Shown here: piece by piece, positions 22,154-34,100 of the stretch
Position numbering within the stretch: position 1 is the stretch's first letter
How the letters are laid out: each line of letters opens with the position of its first letter
Source: Hydractinia symbiolongicarpus
Lineage: Eukaryota; Cnidaria; Hydrozoa; Anthoathecata; Hydractiniidae
Assembly (NCBI RefSeq): GCF_029227915.1
Contig: NC_079875.1
Span: forward strand, 24,374,001 to 24,438,000
DNA length: 64,000 nt
Direction: 5' to 3'
Made by a program: the position numbers and the translations under genes
The notes under the pieces: model-generated
Seen by the model: only the letters and a program-made list of their open reading frames with translations
Told to the model about the DNA's origin: nothing
Databases searched by the model: none

Positions 22154-23434
22154 AATATTTTTAGAAGGCCCCTTTGCTAAAGCGCAGGTATCAATAGGTA
22201 GTAGCTATAGCTAGCTAGCTATAGCTATGCTGATAGTTGTGGAAGTCATTTTTGAAGCAGTCTGTTTTGCAGGGAATTAATCATATTTAAAACATATATA
22301 GCTATACCTTCCGCTCCCAAATAAGTTAATCTCAAAACGTTCATAACATTATTACTACTGAACAAAAAATCATTTGTTTCGCAAATCAAATTGTAAAAAC
22401 TAGAAATTTAACCTTAAAGATAGTGTGTTTCCTAACTTTGTTCAGTTCTCCACCATATCGAAATGGTTATATACTTGTTCAAACTTATTTAGGATATATA
22501 TATTTATATATACTCCAATTGTGACCAATTTTGACGATGTTACTACGTTGCTCAGGGGTGCGCTACATATTTGAAAAATCGGAGCTATAGGGGTTTTAAA
22601 CACGCTATATATGCCCCCGTATATGCTTTTAGTAACTTTATTTCAGATTTAGCATTAAATTCAACGACAAAACCTGAAATATTACTGGCGTTGACAAAAA
22701 ACTTCCCTATGAGTCCCCTATTAAAATTTCCCTATGACTCCCCTATTAAAGTTTCATCATTTTCCGACGAGGAACGAAGTGAGGTCAAAATTACTTTGAT
22801 GTTTTCCGCTTTTCACTCTAGCTCTTTTTCAAGATAGTGATCGAATTTGCATTCAAGTTTTATTTTTTATATGCTCTCTTATAAATGCAAATGGGAAAAA
22901 GGGATATATTTTCCTAAACTATGTTATAAGTAAAGTCAATGAGCTATATCAGGACAAGATAGAGAAACTATCACAAGAACAAATTCACCATTAATAATCA
23001 TGAAATGATGGTCTTTTTAATATTTCAGAATAAATTGCATAAGTCTAACAGCTAATTAAGAAATTACTAATTATAACCTGAGAAAATTAAATGCAGTCTC
23101 AAAGAAATACTTAATTTCTAATTTTACTAGGCAGAGTGGTTGCTGTACTTGGACATTGAAGTGCTATATTTAGACTCTGTTGGCTGCTTTTTCCCCTATT
23201 CTTTTAGATACTTGGCTTGAACGTTTGTTGAACTCAGTGGATAACTATTTCGTACTTTAAAAGACAGTAAGGCAGTATTTCCTCATGTTAGGTTATCCTG
23301 TAGGTTAGGTTTTCAATTCATTTCACCATTTTTTGCCTAAAATTTGTAATGAATCAACTTACATCGACTTTTATAGGTACATAATTCTTTTTCATGATAT
23401 GTCAAGTAATCCAGCGAATATTTATTTTGTGTAG
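22154..23434. other. Unique AT-rich sequence without a recognised gene
   Basis: I see no domain-bearing reading frame here. It contains the palindrome at 22202 and a 25-bp direct duplication at 22703-22752 (TTCCCTATGA(G/C)TCCCC). One short possible exon lies near 23211-23255, after a TTTTAG acceptor-like site. Upstream exons or introns of the gene at 23435-24155 could lie here, but phases do not match cleanly. Confidence 0.5.
22202..22227. repeat. 26-bp perfect palindrome
   Basis: The sequence is a perfect inverted repeat with no spacer, centred between 22214 and 22215 and built from TAGCTA/GCTAGC words. It could extrude as a cruciform or simply be a degenerate TAGC microsatellite. Confidence 0.9.
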
Positions 23435-24155
23435 ATGTTTGGAATCATATCAGGTGCACAGTTGCTCCAGTTTTAAGTGGAAAATCTCAAAGGAAAAGAA
23501 AGGTTCTGAAAAGAGTAAAGGAGGGTATTCAGGTGGGTTTTTATAAAGATTGCTGTTTTTAGCAAACCTTTTTTAAAAGTATTTATTTGTACAACTGGCT
23601 GCTGTATAACTATATTGCATTTTTTTTTGCAGAAAAAAGTGGAGAAAATGTTTGAAACTGACGTAGATGGAAGTAAGACGATCAAACATATTGAGAGTGA
23701 CCTATACGAACGATTTCAGGTGTGTAAGCAGATCTTCAGATATGTTATAATATGATTTAAGAATTTTATTAGACATAGAACCTCAGGCTTTACAAGTAGC
23801 ATGCGTTAAAATATAGCTGTGCTTTAGGTTTGGTTGGAGTTGATAAAGTACATGAAAGGACAAGAGGGAAGTGAATCTGTTGTCAGCGGCTGCTATCCCT
23901 TACCGGAAAGAAATAAAGTAATGTTTTTTCTGTGATATAGTATTTATCTTTTTACATTTTCTTAACTTACAGTTTAAAGTACATTCTTCTTAGCTTGATG
24001 GACAAGATGAATGTGATGCCGATAGTCAAGAAACAAAAAGCTCTGAAACTGATGAAGGAAATAAATTATTTCCTTTGGTTATTTTTGGGTCTCTTGCCAT
24101 TTACCTTAAATGTGCCTCGAGATTTCCCTTGTGTGTATATGCTTACAAACCTTAA
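23435..24155 (+). CDS. Unrecognised gene, four 3' exons
   Basis: Four exons fit together: 23435-23532, 23633-23719, 23828-23917 and 23994-24155. Each intron is GT-AG with a pyrimidine-rich acceptor. Exon 1 begins with the last two bases of a codon and all later junctions are phase 0. The joined frame is open for about 144 codons and ends in TAA at 24153-24155, with AATAAA at 24173-24178. The product has a basic lysine/arginine-rich segment (KSQRKRKVLKRVK), a probable helix with VEKMFE and SDLYERFQVWLELIKYMK, then an acidic serine-rich stretch and a hydrophobic segment (LVIFGSLAIYL). I recognise no family. The 5' end is missing, so the partial product cannot be assigned a function. The last exon might instead splice into the kinase-like exon at 24282. 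Confidence 0.5.
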
Positions 24156-24172
24156 AATATGGCAAAAATATA

Positions 24173-24178
24173 AATAAA
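24173..24178 (+). terminator. Polyadenylation signal AATAAA
   Basis: A canonical AATAAA lies 18 bases after the stop codon of the four-exon gene, in AT-rich sequence. It supports a 3' end here. The motif is common in AT-rich DNA, so it is only supportive. Confidence 0.4.
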
Positions 24179-24281
24179 GACCTTGAAAAAAAATTTAATT
24201 TAATAAAATTTTATAAAAATTGACACACACAAATTAAATTGTTCTGTCTATCATAAGGTATAGGTCTTGTGTTATTTTTAG

Positions 24282-24965
24282 CTTTCCAATGATTTCCCAC
24301 TAAGAAAGAAGAAAAAATGGTCGTACATGCCTACAAAACAAGACGAACTGGTAGAAAAACTGCATGGCGCCAATAAGCTGTTGGCGACACTAGAACATTT
24401 AACATCAACATTGAGCTATCGGATCCACGAATTGAAAGAAAAAAATGCGTCGCTGCTGCTAAGAAATGCCGAATTCACAAGGTTAAAGCTGGTAGAACAA
24501 TTAGGCATGAATCGATCAGTACAAATGGTTGATGCTTCCTTGTTTGCGAGTCGCTTTCATACAGGAGATCCACTATTGCAAGAGGAAACCCCTTGCATTC
24601 TAGATTCAGCGTTCATTTCTACGCTGAAAATAACAGATTTTTGTGAAAGTGTTTTTGCTTCTACTAAAAGGGCTATGTTCGATGACGGAGATACTGTGAT
24701 ATTGAAAACGTTTTCAAAAGATTGTCGTCAAAATAACATTAAAAATGTTGCCCATATAAGTCACGAGCACCGGATTTTGAAGTTTATTGGTCGGCACGAA
24801 AACCTAGTGAGCAGCATTGGAGTCATGCATTTCGATCAATCGTATTATTCCGTGCTTCATTACGTTGCTGGTTATACTCTTGATCGCCATTGGAAAATGG
24901 GTTTTCCAGACATTTCTTCAACTTCAGTTTTTAAGCGAATTAGTTTTATCTGCATTGCGATGTAG
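24282..24965 (+). pseudogene. Coiled coil plus protein-kinase-like N-lobe, cut by the satellite array
   Basis: An open frame begins after an acceptor-like TTATTTTTAG at 24281 and includes a Met at 24327. From that Met, residues 1-60 are helix-rich with leucine/charged spacing suggesting a coiled coil. Residues about 110-190 look like a protein-kinase N-lobe: VILK (K127) as the beta-3 lysine, E147 as its alpha-C partner, HENLV (157-161), and a hinge-like YSVLHYVAGYTLDRHW. No clear glycine loop is visible. The catalytic HRD and DFG motifs are absent because the 889-bp satellite begins at 24941. The last eight residues (205-212) and the TAG come from the satellite. This could be a broken gene or an exon whose remainder lies beyond the array. 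Confidence 0.6.
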
Positions 24966-25016
24966 TTACTCCTATTCTCTTTTTTCTGTTTCTTACACAG
25001 ATCCAGTTGACTGCCA

Positions 25017-25092
25017 GGAAAGACTGGTTGACACTGGGAAAGACTAGTGACTGTGGGAAAGACCACTGACGGTGGGGAAAACCATAGATCGT
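25017..25092. repeat. 19-bp x 4 minisatellite inside each satellite unit
   Basis: Four consecutive 19-mers match GGGAAAGACYRNTGACNGT, with the first lacking one G and the last more diverged. The same block recurs in all later units, where the third step varies between GACGGT and GACTGT. Confidence 0.85.
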
Positions 25093-25298
25093 GAAGGCCT
25101 TTAGGTTTTGGTGACTGAAGAGTGTGTGTTCTTCATTGGTTAGGATGGGTCTTCAGTTGCAATCTCGAGACGATTGATAACTCCTTCCAAAGAATGGAGT
25201 GTGGCGGATTTCGAAGCATAAAAGTTGACTGGGTGGTGAAGTGAATTACTTGTTTAAGCTCGAGACGATATGTAATGGTTTTCTGGGTTGCGCCGCTA

Positions 25299-25595
25299 GG
25301 TTCCAAGTCTACCTTTCTAAGGGGCGGTTTCTTGGTCAGCCCAAGCATTACGATACGATTTCTCAAGTGTTCATGTCTAAGGTCAGAAAGCTTTTCTGTT
25401 TCCAGGTTTGCTGCTTTTTATTCTTTGTCACAACCTCTCTAAGGGCTGGGTTCCAAGTCTACCTCTCTTAGCCCTGGGCTCTGTGTCAGTAGGTAAAAGC
25501 AACAACGATACGATTTGCAGCTGTCGACTTTTCTTTTTCCAAAGTTTAACAAAAGTTATTGGTTTTGGCGGACGGTGTCAATGAATGTGGCTGGT
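25299..25595. repeat. Ancient ~150-bp internal duplication in the satellite unit
   Basis: Two adjacent blocks start with GGTTCCAAGTCTACC at 25299 and 25449. Both then carry CTTAG/CTAAG, a (CA)ACGATACGATTT word and a CTTTTCT-TTTCCA-GTTT word in the same order. The rest is diverged, so this duplication is much older than the array. Confidence 0.65.
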
Positions 25596-28500
25596 GTCTT
25601 GCAGGAGGCAGGGGATGCTTACTCAAGGGCCTGCACCAGATCCCAAGCATGAGTGAATTTCACCAATCCTCGTGTTTCCACATTCATAGGTGTTTGTTTC
25701 AGTACAGTCGAAATCCATTAACTTTCCGATTATCCCTGTAAAGGGGAGATTGCAGAAGTTCTCCAGCAGCTTCTTATTCTTTGGAGAGAAACCTCCTTTT
25801 TTTAATTAAACTTTCCGTCTTAAAAAGCTAGTTTTATCTGCATTGCGATGTAGTTACTCCTATTCTCTTTTTTCTGTTTCTTACACAGATCCAGTTGACT
25901 GCCAGGAAAGACTGGTTGACACTGGGAAAGACTAGTGACTGTGGGAAAGACCACTGACGGTGGGAAAGACCATAGATCGTGAAGGCTTTTAGGTTTTGGT
26001 GACTGAAGAGTGTGTGTTCTTCATTGGTTAGGATGGGTCTTCAGTTGCAATCTCGAGACGATTGATAACTCCTTCCAAAGAATGGAGTGTGGCGGATTTC
26101 GAAGCATAAAAGTTGACTGGGTGGTGAAGTGAATTACTTGTTTAAGCTCGAGACGATATGTAATGGTTTTCTGGGTTGCGCCGCTGGGTTCCAAGTCTAC
26201 CTTTCTAAGGGGCGGTTTCTTGGTACGCCCAAGCATTACGATACGATTTCTCAAGTGTTCATGTCTAAGGTCAGAAATCTTTTCTGTTTCCAGGTTTGCT
26301 GCTTTTTATTCTTTGTCACAACCTCTCTAAGGGCTGGGTTCCAAGTCTACCTCTCTTAGACTTGGGCTCTGTGTCAGTAGGTAAAAGCAACAACGATACG
26401 ATTTGAGGCTGTCGACTTTTCTTTTTCCAAAGTTTAACAAAAGTTATTGGTTTTGGCGGACGGTGTCAATGAATGTGGCTGGTGTCTTGCAGGAGGCAGG
26501 GGATGCTTACTCAAGGGCCCGCACCAGATCCCAAGCATGAGTGAATTTCACCAATCCTCGTGTTTCCACATTCATAGGTGTTTGTTTCAGAACAGTCGAA
26601 ATCCATTAACTTTCCGATTATCCCTGTAAAGGGGAGAATGCAGAAGTTCTACAGCAGCTTCTTATTCTTTGGAGAGAAACCTCCTTTTTTTAATTAAACT
26701 TTCCGTCTTAAAAAGCTAGTTTCATCTGCATTGCGATGTAGTTACTGCTATTCTCTTTTTTCTGTTTCTTACACAGATCCAGTTGACTGCCAGGAAAGAC
26801 TGGTTGACACTGGGAAAGACTAGTGACTGTGGGAAAGACCACTGACGGTGGGAAAGACCATAGATCGTGAAGGCCTTTAGGTTTTGGTGACTGAAGAGTC
26901 TGTGTTCTTCATTGGTTAGGATGGGTCTTCAGTTGCAATCTCGAGACGATTGATAACTCCTTCCAAAGAATGGAGTGTTGCGGATTTCGAAGCATAAAAG
27001 TTGACTGGGTGGTGAAGTGAATTACTTGTTTAAGCTCGAGACGATATGTAATGGTTTTCTGGGTTGCCGCCGCTGGGTTCCAAGTCTACCTTTCTAAGGG
27101 GCGGTTTCTTGGTCAGCCCAATCATTACGATACGATTTCTCAAGTGTTCATGTCTAAGGTCAGAAAGCTTTTCTGTTTCCAGGTTTGCTGCTTTTTATTC
27201 TTTGTCACAACCTCTCTAAGGGCTGGGTTCCAAGTCTACCTCTCTTAGACTTGGGCTCTGTGTCAGTAGGTAAAAGCAACAACGATACGATTTGAGGCTG
27301 TCGACTTTTCTTTTTCCAAAGTTTAACAAAAGTTATTGGTTTTGGCGGACGGTGTCAATGAATGTGGCTGGTGTCTTGCAGGAGGCAGGGGATGCTTACT
27401 CAAGGGCCCGCACCAGATCCCAAGCATGAGTGAATTTCAACAATCCTTGTGTTTCCACATTCATAGGTGTTTGTTTCAGTACAGTCGAAATCCATTAACT
27501 TTCCGATTATCCCTGTAAAGGGGAGAATGCAGAAGTTCTTCAGCAGCTTCTTATTCTTTGGAGAGAAACCTCCTTTTTTTAATTAAACTTTCCGTCTTAA
27601 AAGACTAGTTTTATCTGCATTGCGATGTAGTTACTCCTATTCTCTTTTTTCTGTTTCTTACACAGATCCAGTTAACTGCCAGGAAAGACTGGTTGACACT
27701 GGGAAAGACTAGTGACTGTGGGAAAGACCACTGACGGTGGGAAAGACCATAGATCGTGAAGGCTTTTAGGTTTTGGTGACTGAAGAGTGTGTGTTCTTCA
27801 TTGGTTAGGATGGGTCTTCAGTTGCTATCTCGAGACGATTGATAACTCCTTCCAAAGAATGGAGTGTTGCGGATTTCGAAGCATAAAAGTTGACTGGGTG
27901 GTGAAGTGAATTACTTGTTTAAGCTCGAGACGATATGTAATGGTTTTCTGGGTTGCCGCCGCTGGGTTCCAAGTCTGCCTTTCTAAGGGGCGGTTTCTTG
28001 GTCAGCCCAAGCATTACGATACGATTTCTCAAGTGTTCATGTCTAAGGTCAGAAAGCTTTTCTGTTTCCAGGTTTGCTGCTTTTTATTCTTTGTCACAAC
28101 CTCTCTAAGGGCTGGGTTCCAAGTCTACCTCTCTTAGCCTTGGGCTCTGTGTCAGTAGGTAAAAGCAACAACGATACGATTTGAGGCTGTCGACTTTTCT
28201 TTTTCCAAAGTTTAACAAAAGTTATTGGTTTTGGCGGACGGTGTCAATGAATGTGGCTGGTGTCTTGCAGGAGGCAGGGGATGCTTACTCAAGGGCCCGC
28301 ACCAGATCCCAAGCATGAGTGAATTTCACCAATCCTTGTGTTTCCACATTCATAGGTGTTTGTTTCAGTACAGTCGAAATCCATTAACTTTCCGATTATC
28401 CCTGTAAAGGGGAGAATGCAGAAGTTCTCCAGCAGCTTCTTATTCTTTGGAGAGAAACCGCCTTTTTTTAATTAAACTTTCCGTCTTAAAAGACTAGTTT

Positions 28501-31139
28501 TATCTGCATTGTGATGTAGTTACTCCTATTCTCTTTTTCCTGTTTCTTACACAGATCCAGTTAACTGCCAGGAAAGACTGGTTGACACTGGGAAAGACTA
28601 GTGACTGTGGGAAAGACCACTGACGGTGGGAAAGACCTTAGATCGTGAAGGCTTTTAGGTTTTGGTCACTGAAGAGTGTGTGTTCTTCATTGGTTAGGAT
28701 GGGTCTTCAGTTGCAATCTCCAGACGATTGATAACTCCTTCCAAAGAATGGAGTGTTGCGGATTTCGAAGCATAAAAGTTGACTGGGTGGTGAAGTGAAT
28801 TACTTGTTTAAGCTCGAGACGATATGTAATGGTTTTCTGGGTTGCGCCGCTGGGTTCCAAGTCTACCCTTCTAAGGGGCGGTTTCTTGGTCAGCCCAAGC
28901 ATTACGATACGATTTCTCAAGTGTTCATGTCTAAGGTCAGAAAGCTTTTCTGTTTCCAGGTTTGCTGCTTTTTATTCTTTGTCACAACCTCTCTAAGGGC
29001 TGGGTTCCAAGTCTACCTCTCTTAGCCTTGGGGTCTGTGTCAGTAGGTAAAAGCAACAACGATACGATTTGAGGCTGTCGACTTTTCTTTTTCCAAAGTT
29101 TAACAAAAGTTATTGGTTTTGGCGGACGGTGTCAATGAATGTGGCTGGTGTCTTGCAGGAGGCAGGGGATGCTTACTCAAGGGCCCGCACCAGATCCCAA
29201 GCATGAGTGAATTTCACCAATCCTTGTGTTTCCACATTCATAGGTGTTTGTTTCAGTACAGTCGAAATCCATTAACTTTCCGATTATCCCTGTAAAGGGG
29301 AGAATGCAGAAGTTCTCCAGCAGCTTCTTATTCTTAGGAGAGAAACCGCCTTTTTTTAATTAAACTTTCCGTCTTAAAAGACTAGTTTTATCTGCATTGT
29401 GATGTAGTTACTCCTATTCTCTTTTTCCTGTTTCTTACACAGATCCAGTTAACTGCCAGGAAAGACTGGTTGACACTGGGAAAGACTAGTGACTGTGGGA
29501 AAGACCACTGACGGTGGGAAAGACCATAGATCGTGAAGGCTTTTAGGTTTTGGTGACTGAAGAGTGTGTGTTCTTCATTGGTTAGGATGGGTCTTCAGTT
29601 GCAATCTCCAGACGATTGATAACTCCTTCCAAAGAATGGAGTGTTGCGGATTTCGAAGCATAAAAGTTGACTGGGTGGTGAAGTGAATTACTTGTTTAAG
29701 CTCGAGACGATATGTAATGGTTTTCTGGGTTGCCGCCGCTGGGTTCCAAGTCTACCTTTCTAAGGGGCGGTTTCTTGGTCAGCCCAAGCATTGCGATACG
29801 ATTTCTCAAGTGCTCATGTCTAAGGTCAGAAAGCTTTTCTGTTTCCAGGTTTGCTGCTTTTTATTCTTTGTCACAACCTCTCTAAGGGCTGGGTTCCAAG
29901 TCTACCTCTCTTAGCCTTGGGCTCTGTGTCAGTAGTTAAAAGCAACAACGACACGATTTGAGGCTGTCGACTTTTCTTTTTCCAAAGTTTAACAAAAGTT
30001 ATTGGTTTTGGCGGACGGTGTCAATGAATGTGGCTGGTGTCTTGCAGGAGGCAGGGGATGCTTACTCAAGGGCCCGCACCAGATCCCAAGCATGAGTGAT
30101 TTTCACCAATCCTCGTGTTTCCACATTCATAGGTGTTTGTTTCAGTACGGTCGAAATCCATTAACTTTCCGATTATCCCTGTAAAGGGGAGAATGCAGAA
30201 GTTCTACAGCAGCTTCTTATTCTTTGGAGAGAAACCTCCTTTTTTTAATTAAACTTTCCGTCTTAAAAGACTAGTTTTATCTGCATTGCGATGTAGTTAC
30301 TCCTATTCTCTTTTTTCTGTTTCTTACACAGATCCAGTTGACTGCCAGGAAAGACTGGTTGACACTGGGAAAGACTAGTGACTGTGGGAAAGACCACTGA
30401 CTGTGGGAAAGACCATAGATCGTGAAGGACTTTAGGTTTTGGTGACTGAAGAGTGTGTGTTCTTCATTGGTTAGGATTGGTCTTCAGTTGCAATCTCGAG
30501 ACGATTGATAACTCCTTCCAAAGAATGGAGTGTTGCGGATTTCGAAGCATAAAAGTTGACTGGGTGGTGAAGTGAATTACTTGTTTAAGCTCGAGACGAT
30601 ATGTAATGGTTTTCTGGGTTGCGCCGCTGGGTTCCAAGTCTACCCTTCTAAGGGGCGGTTTCTTGGTCAGCCCAAGCATTACGATACGATTTCTCAAGTG
30701 TTCATGTCTAAGGTCCGAAAGCTTTTCTGTTTCCAGGTTTGCTGCTTTTTATTCTTTGTCACAACCTCTCTAAGGGCTGGGTTCCAAGTCTACCTCTCTT
30801 AGCCCTGGGCTCTGTGTCACTAGGTAAAAGCAACAACGATACCATTTGCAGCTGTCGACTTTTCTTTTTCCAAAGTTTAACAAAAGTTATTGGTTTTGGC
30901 GGACGGTGTCAATGAATGTGGCTGGTGTCTTGCAGGAGGCAGGGTATGCTTACTCAAGGGCCCGCACCAGATCCCAAGCATGAGTGAATTTCACCAATCC
31001 TCGTGTTTCCACATTCATAGGTGTTTGTTTCAGTACAGTCGAAATCCATTAACTTTCCGATTATCCCTGTAAAGGGGAGAATGCAGAAGTTCTACAGCAG
31101 CTTCTTATTCTTTGGAGAGAAACCTCCTTTTTTTAATTA

Positions 31140-34100
31140 AACTTTCCGTCTTAAAAAGCTAGTTTTATCTGCATTGCGATGTAGTTACTGCTATTCTCTT
31201 TTTTCTGTTTCTTACACAGATCCAGTTGACTGCCAGGAAAGACTGGTTGACACTGGGAAAGACTAGTGACTGTGGGAAAGACCACTGACGGTGGGAAAGA
31301 CCATAGATCGTGAAGGCCTTTAGGTTTTGGTGACTGAAGAGTCTGTGTTCTTCATTGGTTAGGATGGGTCTTCAGTTGCAATCTCGAGACGATTGATAAC
31401 TCCTTCCAAAGAATGGAGTGTTGCGGATTTCGAAGCATAAAAGTTGACTGGGTGGTGAAAGTGAATTACTTGTTTAAGCTCGAGACGATATGTAATGGTT
31501 TTCTGGGTTGACGCCGCTGGGTTCCAAGTCTACCTTTCTAAGGGGCGGTTTCTTGGTCAGCCCAAGCATTACGATACGATTTCTCAAGTGTTCATGTCTA
31601 AGGTCAGAAAGCTTTTCTGTTTCCAGGTTTGCTGCTTTTTATTCATTGTCACAACCTCTCTAAGGGCTGGGTTCCAAGTCTACCTCTCTTAGCCTTGGGC
31701 TCTGTGTCAGTAGGTAAAAGCAACAACGATACGATTTGAGGCTGTCGACTTTTCTTTTTCCAAAGTTTAACAAAAGTTATTGGTTTTGGCGGACGGTGTC
31801 AATGAATGTGGCTGGTGTCTTGCAGGAGGCAGGGGATGCTTACTCAAGGGCCCGCACCAGATCCCAAGCATGAGTGAATTTCACCAATCCTCGTGTTTCC
31901 ACATTCATAGGTGTTTGTTTCAGTACAGTCGAAATCCATTAACTTTCCGATTATCCCTGTAAAGGGGAGAATGGAGAAGTTCTACAGCAGCTTCTTATTC
32001 TTTGGAGAGAAACCTCCTTTTTTTAATTAAACTTTCCGTCTTAAAAGACTAGTTTTATCTGCATTGCGATGTAGTTACTCCTATTCTCTTTTTTCTGTTT
32101 CTTACACAGATCCAGTTGACTGCCAGGAAAGACTGGTTGACACTGGGAAAGACTAGTGACTGTGGGAAAGACCACTGACGGTGGGAAAGACCATAGATCG
32201 TGAAGGCTTTTAGGTTTTGGTGACTGAAGAGTGTGTGTTCTTCATTGGTTATGATGGGCCTTCAGTTGCTATCTCGAGACGATTGATAACTCCTTCCAAA
32301 GAATGGAGTGTTGCGGATTTCGAAGCATAAAAGTTGACTGGGTGGTGAAGTGAATTACTTGTTTAAGCTCAAGACGATATGTAATGGTTTTCTGGGTTGC
32401 CGCCGCTGGGTTCCAAGTCTACCTTTCTAAGGGGCGGTTTCCTGGTCAGCCCAAGCATTACGATACGATTTCTCAAGTGTTCATGTCTAAGGTCAGAAAG
32501 CTTTTCTGTTTCCAGGTTTGCTGCTTTTTATTCTTTGTCACAACCTCTCTAAGGGCTGGGTTCCAAGTCTACCTCTCTTAGCCTTGGGCTCTGTGTCAGT
32601 AGGTAAAAGCAACAACGATACGATTTGAGGCTGTCGACTTTTCTTTTTCCAAAGTTTAACAAAAGTTATTGGTTTTGGCGGACGGTGTCAATGAATGTGG
32701 CTGGTGTCTTGCAGGAGGCAGGGGATGCTTACTCAAGGGCCCGCACCAGATCCCAAGCATGAGTGAATTTCACCAATCCTTGTGTTTCCACATTCATAGG
32801 TGTTTGTTTCAGTACAGTCGAAATCCATTAACTTTCCGATTATCCCTGTAAAGGGGAGAATGCAGAAGTTCTACAGCAGCTTCTTATTCTTTGGAGAGAA
32901 ACCTCCTTTTTTTAATTAAACTTTCCGTCTTAAAAGACTAGTTTTATCTGCATTGCGATGTAGTTACTCCTATTCTCTTTTTTCTGTTTCTTACACAGAT
33001 CCAGTTGACTGCCAGGAAAGACTGGTTGACACTGGGAAAGACTAGTGACTGTGGGAAAGACCACTGACGGTGGGAAAGACCTTAGATCGTGAAGGCTTTT
33101 AGGTTTTGGTGACTGAAGAGTGTGTGTTCTTCATTGGTTAGGATGGGTCTTCAGTTGCAATCTCCAGACGATTGATAACTCCTTCCAAAGAATGGAGTGT
33201 TGCGGATTTCGAAGCATAAAAGTTGACTGGGTGGTGAAGTGAATTACTTGTTTAAGCTCGAGACGATATGTAATGGTTTTCTGGGTTGCCGCCGCTGGGT
33301 TCCAAGTCTACCTTTCTAAGGGGCGGTTTCTTGGTCAGCCCAAGCATTACGATACGATTTCTCAAGTGCTCATGTCTAAGGTCAGAAAGCTTTTCTGTTT
33401 CCAGGTTTGCTGCTTTTTATTCATTGTCACAACCTCTCTAAGGGCTGGGTTCCAAGTCTACCTCTCTTAGCCTTGGGCTCTGTGTCAGCAGGTAAAAGCA
33501 ACAACGATACGATTTGAGGCTGTCGACTTTTCTTTTTCCAAAGTTTAACAAAAGTTATTGGTTTTGGCGGACGGTGTCAATGAATGTGGCTGGTGTCTTG
33601 CAGGAGGCAGGGGATGCTTACTCAAGGGCCCGCACCAGATCCCAAGCATGAGTGAATTTCACCAATCCTCGTGTTTCCACATTCATAGGTGTTTGTTTCA
33701 GTACAGTCGAAATCCATTAACTTTCCGATTATCCCTGTAAAGGGGAGAATGCAGAAGTTCTACAGCAGCTTCTTATTCTTTGGAGAGAAACCTCCTTTTT
33801 TTAATTAAACTTTCCGTCTTAAAAGACTAGTTTTATCTGCATTGCGATGTAGTTACTCCTATTCTCTTTTTTCTGTTTCTTACACAGATCCAGTTGACTG
33901 CCAGGAAAGACTGGTTGACACTGGGAAAGACTAGTGACTGTGGGAAAGACCACTGACGGTGGGAAAGACCATAGATCGTGAAGGCCTTTAGGTTTTGGTG
34001 ACTGAAGAGTCTGTGTTCTTCATTGGTTAGGATGGGTCTTCAGTTGCAATCTCGAGACGATTGATAACTCCTTCCAAAGAATGGAGTGTTGCGGATTTCG

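Larger units (their letters stand above)
24941..25828. repeat. First 889-bp satellite unit (888 bp)
   Basis: In order: a pyrimidine tract ending TTACACAG; four 19-bp minisatellite steps (25017-25092); two boxes containing CTCGAGACGAT about 110 bp apart; then two diverged blocks of about 150 bp beginning at GGTTCCAAGTCTACC (25299 and 25449). It ends with an AT-rich TTTTTTTAATTAAAC tract. It has private changes such as AGGTTCC near 25298 and GGGGAAAACC near 25074. Confidence 0.93.

Noticed and set aside
23211-23255. Short extra exon (TWLERLLNSVDNY frame) upstream of the four-exon gene
   Set aside because: An acceptor-like site is present, but no donor gives the phase needed to join the exon at 23435.
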